Positions 1 through 8,282 of a DNA stretch of 64,000 nt are shown here, in pieces. Position 1 is the stretch's first letter. Each line of letters starts with the position of its first letter. A program made the translations under genes and the position numbers. This DNA is from Methylohalomonas lacus (lineage in GTDB: Bacteria > Pseudomonadota > Gammaproteobacteria > Methylohalomonadales > Methylohalomonadaceae): contig NZ_JANUCT010000001.1 of assembly GCF_024808875.1 (NCBI RefSeq), forward strand, positions 1 through 64,000, given 5' to 3'. The notes beneath the pieces are model-generated. The model saw nothing but the letters and a program-made list of their open reading frames with translations. It was not told the DNA's origin and did no database searches.

Positions 1-385
1 CACTCTTTCCAGGGCATCGGAGGTCTCCCTCAAATGCCTTTATTGTGTAACCCATGTCTCCGGAATACGCTGTCACCTATGTATCGGGAAGCTCATCCAA
101 TTTAACTCCAGCTTCCTGAAGATTCCCTTGAGGCAGGTTGCCGGATTCGAACCTGCGACCATCAAAAAAATATAGGTTCGACAGCCGCACCACGTGCGGC
201 TGAACGTCGCCGCGCAGCGGCGGCGGCCCGAAGGGCGAGCGGGTCAACACTAATTTCCCTGCCGGGCGCACGATTATCGGTTTGACGCGTCTGAATGACT
301 GTCCGATAGTGCTGTTCAATTCGTTTCGTTTGAGTCCCTATATAATATGTCAGCAGTGCCACCATCGTTACAGTCAGCCAGACCG
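1..385. other. Intergenic region left of selO with repeat-like debris
   Basis: No gene is supported here. At 50-88 two related motifs, ACCCATGTCTCCGG and CACCTATGTATCGG, lie in direct repeat; this style of repeat is seen at the ends of some insertion sequences, but no transposase is adjacent. At 133-156 a 7-bp inverted repeat (GCAGGTT/AACCTGC) contains a tRNA T-loop-like string on the minus strand, without a tRNA body. At 182-202 there is a perfect 9-bp hairpin (CAGCCGCAC/GTGCGGCTG). A TATAAT at 341-346 could be the -10 element of selO; no convincing -35 is present at the normal distance. Confidence 0.4.
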
Positions 386-1855
386 ATGTTCGCTTTCCGG
401 AACAGTTACGCGCAGTTGCCCGAGGCGTTCTACCGGCTCTGCGAACCGACGCCGGTCGCGCAGCCGGCGCTGGTGAAGCTCAACCGGCCGTTGGCCGAGG
501 GCATCGGCCTGGAACTGGGCGACGCTGACGAAGCGGTCCTGGCCGAGCTGTTTGCCGGCAACTGCCTGCCCGCAGATGCCGCACCGCTGGCCACGGCTTA
601 CGCCGGCCATCAGTTCGGCAACTTCGTGCCGCAGCTCGGCGACGGCCGTGCGATTCTGCTCGGCGAGGTCGTCAATGACGCGGGCGAACGCCATGATATT
701 CAGCTCAAGGGTGCCGGCCGCACGCCGTTCTCCCGTGGCGGCGACGGCCGTGCGCCGGCCGGTCCGGCGATCCGCGAGTACCTGCTGAGCGAGGCGATGC
801 ACGCGCTCGGCGTACCGACCACGCGCGCGCTGGCGCTGGTGACCACCGGCGAGCCGGTCATGCGCGAAGAACCATTGCCGGGCGCGGTGCTGACGCGGGT
901 CGCCGCCAGTCATGTCCGCGTCGGCACGTTCCAGTTTTTTGCCGCGCGCGGCGATACCGACAGTGTCCGCCAGCTGGCCGACCATGTGATCGCACGCCAT
1001 TACCCGGACGTTGCCGCCGCCGACAATCCTTACCGGGCGCTGCTCGAGGCGGTCAGCCAGCGCCAGGCCGAACTGATTGCCGACTGGATGGCTATCGGCT
1101 TCATACACGGCGTCATGAACACCGATAACATGAGCATCTGTGGCGAAACGCTCGACTACGGCCCCTGCGCCTTCATGGATCATTACCACCCGGAGACGGT
1201 GTTCAGCTCCATCGATCGCGGCGGCCGCTACGCCTATAAGATGCAGCCCGCCATCGCGCAATGGAACATCACGCGGCTGGCCGAGTGCCTGCTGCCGCTA
1301 ATTGACGACGACGAGGAACAGGCGAAAACGTCGGCGCTGGAAGCCATCGAGGCATTCATGACGCATCACCAGACCGCCTGGCTGACACGCATGCGCGCCA
1401 AGCTGGGCCTGGTCGACGAACACGCCAACGATCAGGCCCTGATCGACGACCTGCTGGCCATCATGGCCACCAGCCAGGTCGACTTTACCGTGCTGTTCCG
1501 CGGTCTCGCCGACGCGGTCGCGGATCCCGGGCGCGCCGATGTGCGCGCGCATTTTACCAACGAACAGGCGTGGGACGACTGGGCAGCGCGCTGGGCCCAG
1601 CGGCTGCAGCAGGATTCGGCCGACACGGGCCGCCAGGCCGCGCTAATGCGCGCCAGCAACCCGGCCATCATCCCGCGCAATCACCGCATCGAGCAGGCCA
1701 TCGACAAGGTCGTCGCCCACGGCGACTTCAGTGACTTCCACCGGCTCGACGCGCTGCTGGCCAAGCCGTTCGCGGACCCGGCACCGGCCGACCGCGACTG
1801 GATGGCGCCGCCGGCGCCCGAGGAGCGCGTCCGGCGCACCTTCTGCGGAACCTGA
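386..1855 (+). CDS. selO: SelO family protein adenylyltransferase (YdiU/UPF0061)
   Basis: SelO proteins are pseudokinase-fold enzymes that transfer AMP from ATP to Ser, Thr or Tyr of target proteins, a redox-linked modification. The family signature is clear: HQFGNFVPQLGDGRAILLGE in the N-terminal third, then HDIQLKGAGRTPFSRGGDGR, the active-site stretch HGVMNTDNMS and DYGPCAFMD, and the short C-terminal FCGT tail typical of the family. The frame is open from an ATG at 347, but that ATG abuts a TATAAT box. The ATG at 386 places the FRNSYAQLP segment near the N terminus as in homologues, so I prefer it (489 residues). No strong ribosome binding site decides between them. It stands alone on the plus strand, 327 bases before nrdJ. 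Family assignment is firm; the targets are unknown. Confidence 0.93.
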   Translation: MFAFRNSYAQLPEAFYRLCEPTPVAQPALVKLNRPLAEGIGLELGDADEAVLAELFAGNCLPADAAPLATAYAGHQFGNFVPQLGDGRAILLGEVVNDAGERHDIQLKGAGRTPFSRGGDGRAPAGPAIREYLLSEAMHALGVPTTRALALVTTGEPVMREEPLPGAVLTRVAASHVRVGTFQFFAARGDTDSVRQLADHVIARHYPDVAAADNPYRALLEAVSQRQAELIADWMAIGFIHGVMNTDNMSICGETLDYGPCAFMDHYHPETVFSSIDRGGRYAYKMQPAIAQWNITRLAECLLPLIDDDEEQAKTSALEAIEAFMTHHQTAWLTRMRAKLGLVDEHANDQALIDDLLAIMATSQVDFTVLFRGLADAVADPGRADVRAHFTNEQAWDDWAARWAQRLQQDSADTGRQAALMRASNPAIIPRNHRIEQAIDKVVAHGDFSDFHRLDALLAKPFADPAPADRDWMAPPAPEERVRRTFCGT

Positions 1856-2182
1856 TGCGGCGGCCAATGCCCCAACAGGCGTAGGCCGGGCGCATGGCGG
1901 CGCTTCAACCAGGGCAGACCGGTCGCAAGATATAGAGCGATCCTGCCTGGCAACCCCCACATTTAGTTTTTACTCGCCAACGCCGGCCATACACGTTACA
2001 GTTTCCTTATCATCCGATGCGGCCGTGACCGGCGCGCGGCACCGCCCCTGTTTCTGCAGGCCGGCGGTTCGCCCAAGCGCTCATGCAAATCGAAGCGCCG
2101 CCGGCCGCCGGCCCATCGGCGATGAATTCGACACCTTGCCATGATCGATAACCTGTAAAAGCAACAGGGGGAGACCGGGACC
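1856..2182. other. Intergenic region between selO and nrdJ
   Basis: No gene, terminator with a T-tract, or riboswitch could be recognised. A cobalamin riboswitch was looked for because nrdJ needs B12, but no B12-box-like conserved block was seen. The last 15 bases contain a purine-rich GGGGGAGA ribosome binding site for nrdJ. Confidence 0.4.
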
Positions 2183-5100
2183 ATGGATCTACCACTCCAG
2201 GGCGTTTCGCAGGACGTTCTTAATACCAAGTACATGAAGGACGGCGAGACCGATCTGTCGCAGATTCACGATCGCATCGCGCGCTCGCTGGCGGCGGTCG
2301 AGTCCGATCCGGCGAAGTGGCAGCCGGTATTCCAGCGCGCACTCGACCAGGGCTTCGTGCCGGCCGGGCGCGTCGTTTCGGCGGCCGGCACCGATCTGCA
2401 GACCACGCTCATCAACTGTTTCGTTCAGCCGATCGGCGACTGCATGCGCGGCATCGATGACGATGGCTATCCCGGCATCACCGACGCGCTGGCCGAGGCC
2501 GCCGAGACCATGCGCCGCGGCGGCGGCGTCGGCTACGACTTCTCGCGCATCCGGCCGCGCAACGGCATCGTGCGCAAGACCCGCTCGACCGCCTCGGGGC
2601 CGATCTCCTACATGCGCATGTTCGACAGCATGTGCAAGACGGTCGAGTCGGCCGGCGCCCGGCGCGGCGCGCAGATGGGCATCCTGCGCTGCGATCATCC
2701 CGACATCGAGCAGTTCGTCGTCGCCAAGAGCCAGCAGGGCGAACTGACCCAGTTCAACATCTCGGTGGGTGTCAGCGACCCGTTCATGGAAGCGGTCGAA
2801 CAGGATCGCGACTGGCCGCTGCTGCACAAGGCCGAGCCCAGCGACGAACTCAAGGCCGAGGGCGCCTATCAGCTCGACGACGGCCGCTGGGTCTACCGCA
2901 CGATCCGCGCCCGCGATCTGTGGGACACGATCATGGAGCAGACCTACGACTTTGCCGAGCCGGGCGTCATCTTCCTCGATCGCGTCAACGCCGATAACAA
3001 CCTCTGGTACGCCGAAACCATCGAGGCGGTGAATCCCTGCGTCACCGGCGACACCTGGGTGCACACGGCGGAAGGCCCGCGCCAGGTGCACGAGCTGATC
3101 GGCCGCCCGGTCGACCTGCTGGTCAACGGCCGGCGCCAGCGCTCCACCGATGCTGGCTTCTTCGTCACCGGCGACAAGCCGGTGCTGCGGCTGATGACGC
3201 GCGAGGGCCAGAGCCTGCGCCTGACCGCCGATCATCCCGTGCTGCGCCGGGTCGAGCCGGCCGCCCGCAACGCGCTGCCGCGCAGCGAATGGGTAGCGGC
3301 CGGCGATCTGCAGGCCGGTGACCGGGTGATATTGCACGACCACGGCGCCGACATCGCCTGGGCCGGCGAGTCGAACGCCGACGAGGGTTACCTGCTCGGC
3401 CTGCTGCTGGGTGATGGCACGCTCAAGGCGCAGACCGCGACCCTGTCGGTCTGGGACGAAGCGGTCGCACCCGCCGCCGACGGCACGCTGCCCGGCAATG
3501 CCGTCATGCGCGCCGCCGAGACGGCCGCGCGCAGCCTGCCGCATCGCTCCGACTTCGGCGGCTGGCACGCGATCGAGGGTCGCAACGAATTCCGTTTGAA
3601 CTCCACCTCATTGCGCGATCTCGCCGGCCGCTTCGGCATGGCGCCCGGCCGCAAGGCCGTGACGCCGGCGATCGAACGCGTCTCCAGCGATTTCTATACC
3701 GGCTTTCTGCGCGGCCTGTTCGACAGCGACGGCAGCGTTCAGGGCACGCAGGTCAAGGGCGTGAGCGTGCGTCTCGCGCAGTCGGACCTGGCGACGCTGG
3801 AAGCCGTGCAGCGCATGCTCGGCCGGCTCGGCATCGGCAGTACCATTTACCGCGAGCGCCGGCCGGCCCGCCGCGCCCAGCTACCGGACGGCAAGGGCGG
3901 CCAGGCCGAATACGACTGCCGTGCGCAGCACGATCTGGTCATCAGCGGCGGCCACCTGCCGCGATTCGCCGAGCGCATCGGCTTCAACGATACCGCCCGC
4001 GCCGAGCGTCTGCGCCGCGCGCTGGGCAGCTACCGCCGCAACATCAACCGGCCGCGCTGGTACGCCACCGTCGACAGCCTCGAGGCCGACGGCACCGAGA
4101 CCGTCTACGACGTCCAGGTGCCGAACGTGCATGCCTTCGACGCCAACGGCCTGTACGTGCACAACTGCGGCGAGCAGATGCTGCCGCCGTACGGCTGCTG
4201 CGATCTCGGCAGCCCCGACTTGACGCGGTTCGTGCGCGATCCCTTCACGCCGGAGGCGCGCTTCGACTTCGATGCGTTCAGCGAAGTGGTGGCGACGGCC
4301 ACGCGCATGCTCGACAACGTCCTCGATGCGACCTACTGGCCGCTCGAGTCGCAGCGCGAGGAGGCGATGAACAAGCGCCGCATCGGTCTCGGCTTCCTCG
4401 GCCTCGGCGACGCGCTCATCATGCTGGGCCTGCCGTACAACACCCAGGCCGCGCGCGACAAGGCCGAGCAGATTATTGCCGCCGAGCGTGACGCCGCCTA
4501 TTGGGCGTCGGTGGAGCTGGCGCGCGAGAAGGGCGCCTTCCCGCTGTTCGACGCGGACAAGTACCTGGCCTCGGCCTTCACCCAACGTCTGCCCGAGGAT
4601 CTGCGTAAGGCCATTGCCGAACACGGCATCCGCAACAGTCACCTGCTGTCCATCGCGCCGACCGGCACCATCAGTCTGGCGCTGGCGGACAACGCCTCGA
4701 ACGGTATCGAGCCGCCGTTCGCGCTGGCCTACAACCGCCGCGTGCGCCAGCACGACGACACACACCGCGACTACCTGGTCGAGGATCACGCCCTGCGCGT
4801 GTTCCGTCACGTCAAGGGCATTGCCGATCCGCGCCCGGGCGAGGCCATCGGCGACTGGCTCATGGCGCTCAAGCCGCAGCTCGGTCCCGAGTGGGTCACC
4901 GCGCTGGAGATGTCGGCGGCCGACCACCAGAAAATGGTGTCGGTGATCGCACCGTACGTCGACTCGGCGATCTCGAAGACCGTGAACGTGCCGGGCGACT
5001 ATCCGTACGAGGACTTCAAGCAGCTGTACACGGAGTCCTGGAAACACAACGCCAAGGGCCTGGCGACCTACCGGCCCAGCGACGTGCGCGGCGCCGTGCT

Positions 5101-6202
5101 GTCAACCCACGACAGTAAGACCGAACAGGTCAGCGACATGGACGAGTCGGACCCGGACCGCCGCCTGCGGCTCGACGAAGTGCCGGAACCGCCGCTCGCC
5201 AGCCTGCGCTGGCACAAGCGGCCGCGGCCGGCCGCCGGCAACATGGCGTGGACGTATCTCATCGATCACCCGAACAGCTCGTTCGCCGTGTTCATCGGTC
5301 AGCTGTCGGGCGGCGACGGCCGCGAACAGCCGTTCGAGGTTTGGGTCAACGGCGCCGAACAGCCGCGCGGCCTCGGCGCGCTGGCCAAGTCACTGTCGAT
5401 GGACATGCGCTCCGCTGACCGCGCCTGGCTGAAGGCCAAGCTCGAGTCGCTGGGCAAGCTGTCTGCCGACGACGCCTTCGACATGCCCATGCCGCCGGAC
5501 GGCGAGGTCATGCGCCTGCCGTCACTGGTGGCCGCGTTCGCGCGTCTGGTGCAGTACCGCTGCGAGGCGCTGGGCGCACTGAACGACGACGGCGACACGC
5601 CGGTGCTGAACGCGCTGATGAGCGCCAAGGAACCGAAAACCGGCACCGACGGCACGCTGTCTTGGACTGTCGACATCAACAACCCGGCGACCGGCGACGA
5701 CTTCATGCTGGGCGTCAAGGAACTGGTGCTGCCGGACGGCCAGCGGCGGCCGTACTCGCTGTGGCTCTCCGGGGTCTACCCGCGCTCGCTGGACGGCCTG
5801 GCGAAGAGCCTGTCATTCGACATGCGCATCATCGACCCGGCCTGGGCCGGCGCCAAGCTGCGCCAGCTGCTCAGCTACGCCGAACCGCAGGGCGATTTCC
5901 TCGCCTGGGTGCCCGGTGCCGATCGCCAGGCCAGCTACCCGTCGACGGTGGCCTATATCGCCCGACTGGTGATCCACCGCTACGCCATGCTCGGCATCCT
6001 CGACGAGGAAGGCTATCCGATGGACGCCATGGGCGTGCTCGCCTACAGCCAGGACCATGACAACGTCGTGCCGCTACGCAACGCCGGCGCCCAGGAAGTC
6101 ATGCCCGGCCGCGGCTGCACCGAATGCGGCAACTACGCCGTCATCAAAAAGGACGGCTGTGACTTCTGCACCGCCTGCGGTGCTATGGGTGGGTGTGGCT
6201 AA
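2183..6202 (+). CDS. nrdJ: Adenosylcobalamin-dependent (class II) ribonucleotide reductase with intein
   Basis: Reduces ribonucleotides to deoxyribonucleotides using a 5'-deoxyadenosylcobalamin radical, so it needs no oxygen and no separate small subunit. The precursor is 1339 residues. Residues 1-285 are the N-extein, 286-661 an intein, and 662-1339 the C-extein, leaving a 963-residue mature enzyme. Visible motifs include NCFVQPIGD, GGGVGYDFSRIRP, the split NP/CGEQ active site, the phosphate-loop region APTGTISLALADN, two tandem repeats around residues 1020-1250 (each with an AKSLS[MF]DMR core), and a C-terminal Cys-rich tail CTECG...CDFCTACG that probably serves as the reductant or zinc site. 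No N-terminal ATP-cone is evident. The start is set by GGGGGAGA at 2170. Its last 358 bases are duplicated at 10357-10714 and an eroded relative lies at 8057-8156. The assignment is firm. Confidence 0.96.
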   Translation: MDLPLQGVSQDVLNTKYMKDGETDLSQIHDRIARSLAAVESDPAKWQPVFQRALDQGFVPAGRVVSAAGTDLQTTLINCFVQPIGDCMRGIDDDGYPGITDALAEAAETMRRGGGVGYDFSRIRPRNGIVRKTRSTASGPISYMRMFDSMCKTVESAGARRGAQMGILRCDHPDIEQFVVAKSQQGELTQFNISVGVSDPFMEAVEQDRDWPLLHKAEPSDELKAEGAYQLDDGRWVYRTIRARDLWDTIMEQTYDFAEPGVIFLDRVNADNNLWYAETIEAVNPCVTGDTWVHTAEGPRQVHELIGRPVDLLVNGRRQRSTDAGFFVTGDKPVLRLMTREGQSLRLTADHPVLRRVEPAARNALPRSEWVAAGDLQAGDRVILHDHGADIAWAGESNADEGYLLGLLLGDGTLKAQTATLSVWDEAVAPAADGTLPGNAVMRAAETAARSLPHRSDFGGWHAIEGRNEFRLNSTSLRDLAGRFGMAPGRKAVTPAIERVSSDFYTGFLRGLFDSDGSVQGTQVKGVSVRLAQSDLATLEAVQRMLGRLGIGSTIYRERRPARRAQLPDGKGGQAEYDCRAQHDLVISGGHLPRFAERIGFNDTARAERLRRALGSYRRNINRPRWYATVDSLEADGTETVYDVQVPNVHAFDANGLYVHNCGEQMLPPYGCCDLGSPDLTRFVRDPFTPEARFDFDAFSEVVATATRMLDNVLDATYWPLESQREEAMNKRRIGLGFLGLGDALIMLGLPYNTQAARDKAEQIIAAERDAAYWASVELAREKGAFPLFDADKYLASAFTQRLPEDLRKAIAEHGIRNSHLLSIAPTGTISLALADNASNGIEPPFALAYNRRVRQHDDTHRDYLVEDHALRVFRHVKGIADPRPGEAIGDWLMALKPQLGPEWVTALEMSAADHQKMVSVIAPYVDSAISKTVNVPGDYPYEDFKQLYTESWKHNAKGLATYRPSDVRGAVLSTHDSKTEQVSDMDESDPDRRLRLDEVPEPPLASLRWHKRPRPAAGNMAWTYLIDHPNSSFAVFIGQLSGGDGREQPFEVWVNGAEQPRGLGALAKSLSMDMRSADRAWLKAKLESLGKLSADDAFDMPMPPDGEVMRLPSLVAAFARLVQYRCEALGALNDDGDTPVLNALMSAKEPKTGTDGTLSWTVDINNPATGDDFMLGVKELVLPDGQRRPYSLWLSGVYPRSLDGLAKSLSFDMRIIDPAWAGAKLRQLLSYAEPQGDFLAWVPGADRQASYPSTVAYIARLVIHRYAMLGILDEEGYPMDAMGVLAYSQDHDNVVPLRNAGAQEVMPGRGCTECGNYAVIKKDGCDFCTACGAMGGCG
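3038..4165 (+). other. Intein with LAGLIDADG-type homing endonuclease, in NrdJ
   Basis: A 376-residue protein-splicing element (precursor residues 286-661) inserted between Pro and Cys of the NPCGEQ active-site motif. The N-terminal splicing block begins with Cys1 (CVTGDTWVHTAEG). Block B has the TxxH motif (LTADHPVLR). The C-terminal block (VYDVQVPNVHAFDANGLYV) ends in His-Asn and is followed by extein Cys+1, which is also the catalytic RNR cysteine. Between them lie two endonuclease motifs, YLLGLLLGDGTL and GFLRGLFDSDGSV, with both acidic residues kept. All residues needed for splicing are present, so it is probably active in splicing, and the endonuclease may be intact too. RNR large subunits are well-known intein hosts at this motif. 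Confidence 0.95.
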
Positions 6203-6204
6203 CG
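5847..6204 (+). repeat. Direct repeat, copy 1 (3' end of intact nrdJ)
   Basis: The functional copy of the 358-bp direct repeat whose second copy is at 10357-10714. The repeats bracket 4.15 kb of accessory DNA. Near-perfect identity implies recent duplication, ongoing gene conversion, or a single-crossover integration of a circular molecule carrying an nrdJ tail. Confidence 0.93.
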
Positions 6205-6522
6205 TTAGCACTGCGCTCGGCCATACTCCTGGCGATGGCAGCTTGAGTCATTAAAACCGAGGGTTACAGCTTGGCAAGGCCCTCAAGCTGTCCAAAAGAA
6301 TGGATCCACTTCATCTATTCATAACCATTAAGACTTTTTAACTTTCTGATTTAATTGAAAAAATAAAGCCAATTTGTCGCGCTAATACCACACCCCGGTT
6401 TGCCCCTGGGGGGGATATCTCTGTATGGTTGGGCACAGGATTGATGAACATTCAGCCACTGGTTCAGGCCTGTGGTTGACTTGTATTCAATCAAATCAAT
6501 ACAAAGAATAAGGGGAATTGCC
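6203..6522. other. AT-rich intergenic region after nrdJ
   Basis: It begins with a perfect palindrome, GCTAACGTTAGC (6197-6208), spanning the nrdJ stop codon. After it comes sequence much richer in A+T (6300-6380) than the flanking genes, then a ribosome binding site AAGGGG near 6510. No gene was found. The composition change starts exactly where the nrdJ reading frame ends, consistent with acquired DNA beyond that point. Confidence 0.5.
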
Positions 6523-7989
6523 GTGGACGCAGGCTCAACTTTTTCATCATTTCAGGAAGTCATGGGCATGCAACTGCCCCGCATTCTGGGTGCTGTTATC
6601 GTACTGGCGGTCGGCTGGATACTGGCCATTATCATTCGCGCCGGCAGTCAAAAAGCACTCGCCGCCCTCAAGCTGAACCAGCGCATCACCAAGGAGGCCC
6701 ACACCAAGCCTGACGTTGATCTGGAGTCGGGCATATCAGCCGGTCTGTTCTGGCTGGTCATTCTGGTGACGGCGATTGCGATTCTGGACGTGCTCAGCAT
6801 GCAAGTGGTTTCGACGCCACTGAATGCGCTGGCGACCCAGATATTCGATTACATGCCGAATCTCATCGGCGGCACGTTGTTGATTCTTGTTGCCTGGCTG
6901 GTGGCATCGGCTATCCGTTTTCTCATCAATAAGACACTTACCTCGACCAGTCTCGATGAGAAGCTATCCAGTGAGGCCGGGATCAGCTCAGTCAGTGACA
7001 ATCTTTCAAATGCACTCTACTGGTTTGTCATCCTGCTGTTTTTACCCGCGATACTGAGCGCCTTCGAACTGCAGGGATTGCTGGCCCCGGTAGAGCGCAT
7101 GCTGGACAAGGTACTGGCGTTTATTCCGAATATCTTTGCCGGCGCGGTGCTGGGTGTGGTCGGCTGGTATGTCGCCAAGGTATTGCGTGATCTGGTCACC
7201 AACCTGCTTATGGCAACCGGCGCCGACAGACTGGGTCAAAAGGCCGGGCTGAATGAGGATTTCAGTGTCTCGCGGCTGGCCGGCATCCTGGTGTTCATCT
7301 TCATCTTCATTCCGGCGCTCATTGCGGCGCTGAATGCGCTGGAGATACGCGCAATCTCCGAACCGGCAACAGAAATGCTGGGTGTCATCCTTAATACCAT
7401 CCCGAACCTGTTCGCAGCGGTCATTATCATCTTCGTGACCTACTATGTCGCCAGGCTGGTTGCAGGGCTGGTCGTTAATCTGCTGGACAGCATGCAGTTC
7501 AACACCCTGCCGGAAAAAATCGGCTTGGCGGGTGTCTTCGACAGCAGCCTGACACCGGCGACCCTGGTCGGTCGTATCATCGTGTTCTTCGCCATGTTGT
7601 TCGCAACGGTCGAAGCCGCCAACAGTCTCGGTTTCGATCAGGTTAGCGAGATTGTCTCGATGTTCATCGAGTTCGGCGGTCAGATCGTGATTGGTGCCAT
7701 CATCCTGGTTGTCGGCTTCTGGCTGGCCAATCTCATTCACCAGGGCATTATGCGTGTCAGTGGTGAGGATTCCAGGGCACTGGCCGGTCTGGCCCGGGTG
7801 GCTATTCTGACGCTCGTGATTGCCATGGGCCTGCGCTCGATGGGTATTGCCAATGACATCGTCAACCTGGCCTTCGGCCTGACACTCGGCGCCGTTGCCA
7901 TCGCCGTGGCCCTGTCTTTCGGTCTGGGCGGCCGCGAGGCGGCCGGTAAACAGATGGAATACTGGCTGAGTAAACTGCGCAAGGAATAG
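6523..7989 (+). CDS. Mechanosensitive-channel-related multi-pass membrane protein (conserved TM helix repeats)
   Basis: About 488 residues with roughly ten to twelve hydrophobic segments arranged as repeats. Each repeat has a segment of the form P-x-[IL]-x-G-x(3)-[IL] followed by a helix, for example MPNLIGGTLLILVAWLVASA, IPNIFAGAVLGVVGWYVA and IPNLFAAVIIIFVTYYVA. The C-terminal ALSFGLGGREAAGKQMEYW is a glycine-rich turn found in the MscS-related TM-helix family. The canonical MscS beta domain is not evident, so gating by tension is only an inference. A GTG at 6523 with AAGGGG 7-8 bases upstream is the best start; the frame is open from 6472 but that ATG has no ribosome binding site. It is followed by a GC-rich hairpin (8017-8044) and then the eroded nrdJ tail. 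Base composition is lower in G+C than nrdJ. Confidence 0.8.
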   Translation: MDAGSTFSSFQEVMGMQLPRILGAVIVLAVGWILAIIIRAGSQKALAALKLNQRITKEAHTKPDVDLESGISAGLFWLVILVTAIAILDVLSMQVVSTPLNALATQIFDYMPNLIGGTLLILVAWLVASAIRFLINKTLTSTSLDEKLSSEAGISSVSDNLSNALYWFVILLFLPAILSAFELQGLLAPVERMLDKVLAFIPNIFAGAVLGVVGWYVAKVLRDLVTNLLMATGADRLGQKAGLNEDFSVSRLAGILVFIFIFIPALIAALNALEIRAISEPATEMLGVILNTIPNLFAAVIIIFVTYYVARLVAGLVVNLLDSMQFNTLPEKIGLAGVFDSSLTPATLVGRIIVFFAMLFATVEAANSLGFDQVSEIVSMFIEFGGQIVIGAIILVVGFWLANLIHQGIMRVSGEDSRALAGLARVAILTLVIAMGLRSMGIANDIVNLAFGLTLGAVAIAVALSFGLGGREAAGKQMEYWLSKLRKE

Positions 7990-8016
7990 TCATTACGGCT
8001 ATCCAAACCAGGAAAG

Positions 8017-8045
8017 AATCGGCCTCGCAGGAAGGAGGCCGGTTC
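8017..8045 (+). terminator. Hairpin after the MscS-like gene
   Basis: A 10-bp stem with one G-T pair (AATCGGCCTC/GAGGCCGGTT) and an 8-base loop lies 27 bases after the stop codon. It lacks a clear T-tract, so termination strength is uncertain. Confidence 0.4.
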
Positions 8046-8056
8046 TAACATTCCAC

Positions 8057-8156
8057 GACAACGTGGTGCAGCAGCGTAACGCCGGCGCCAGGGAAGGCAT
8101 GCCGGCCGCGGCTGTTCGGAGTGTAGCAATTACGCCGTCATCAAGAAGGACGGCTG
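8057..8156 (+). pseudogene. Eroded remnant of an nrdJ 3' end
   Basis: This stretch aligns with nrdJ 6058-6160 along its length but with many substitutions and several single-base indels that destroy the frame. Conserved words include AACGCCGGCGCC, GGCCGCGGCTG and TACGCCGTCATCAA. Many substitutions fall at third codon positions (for example GTG for GTC and AAG for AAA), so it derives from a divergent nrdJ rather than from decay of the local copy. It sits between the MscS-like gene and the HflK-like gene. Confidence 0.8.
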
Positions 8157-8282
8157 AGATCTGAACCTGACTCTGCCCCCAGTTTCCTCCCCAGTTCCCT
8201 TGGCATTCGTTGTAAACGATAGGCGCTGTTCCGGAGCGTTCTGGACGCGTAGACTGGCCGTTCGATTCAAGAGGGGGCAGGC

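Noticed and set aside
127-165. tRNA gene suggested by a GGTTCGAATCC box on the minus strand
   Set aside because: No cloverleaf body, acceptor pairing or anticodon arm could be built upstream. The string also forms a simple 7-bp hairpin.
1856-2182. Cobalamin riboswitch ahead of nrdJ
   Set aside because: No B12-box-like block or suitable helix set was recognised; the region is not notable beyond the ribosome binding site.
2189-3568. Long minus-strand frame opposite nrdJ
   Set aside because: It spans the extein and intein coding region in the antisense direction and has no recognisable domain. It is a shadow of nrdJ.
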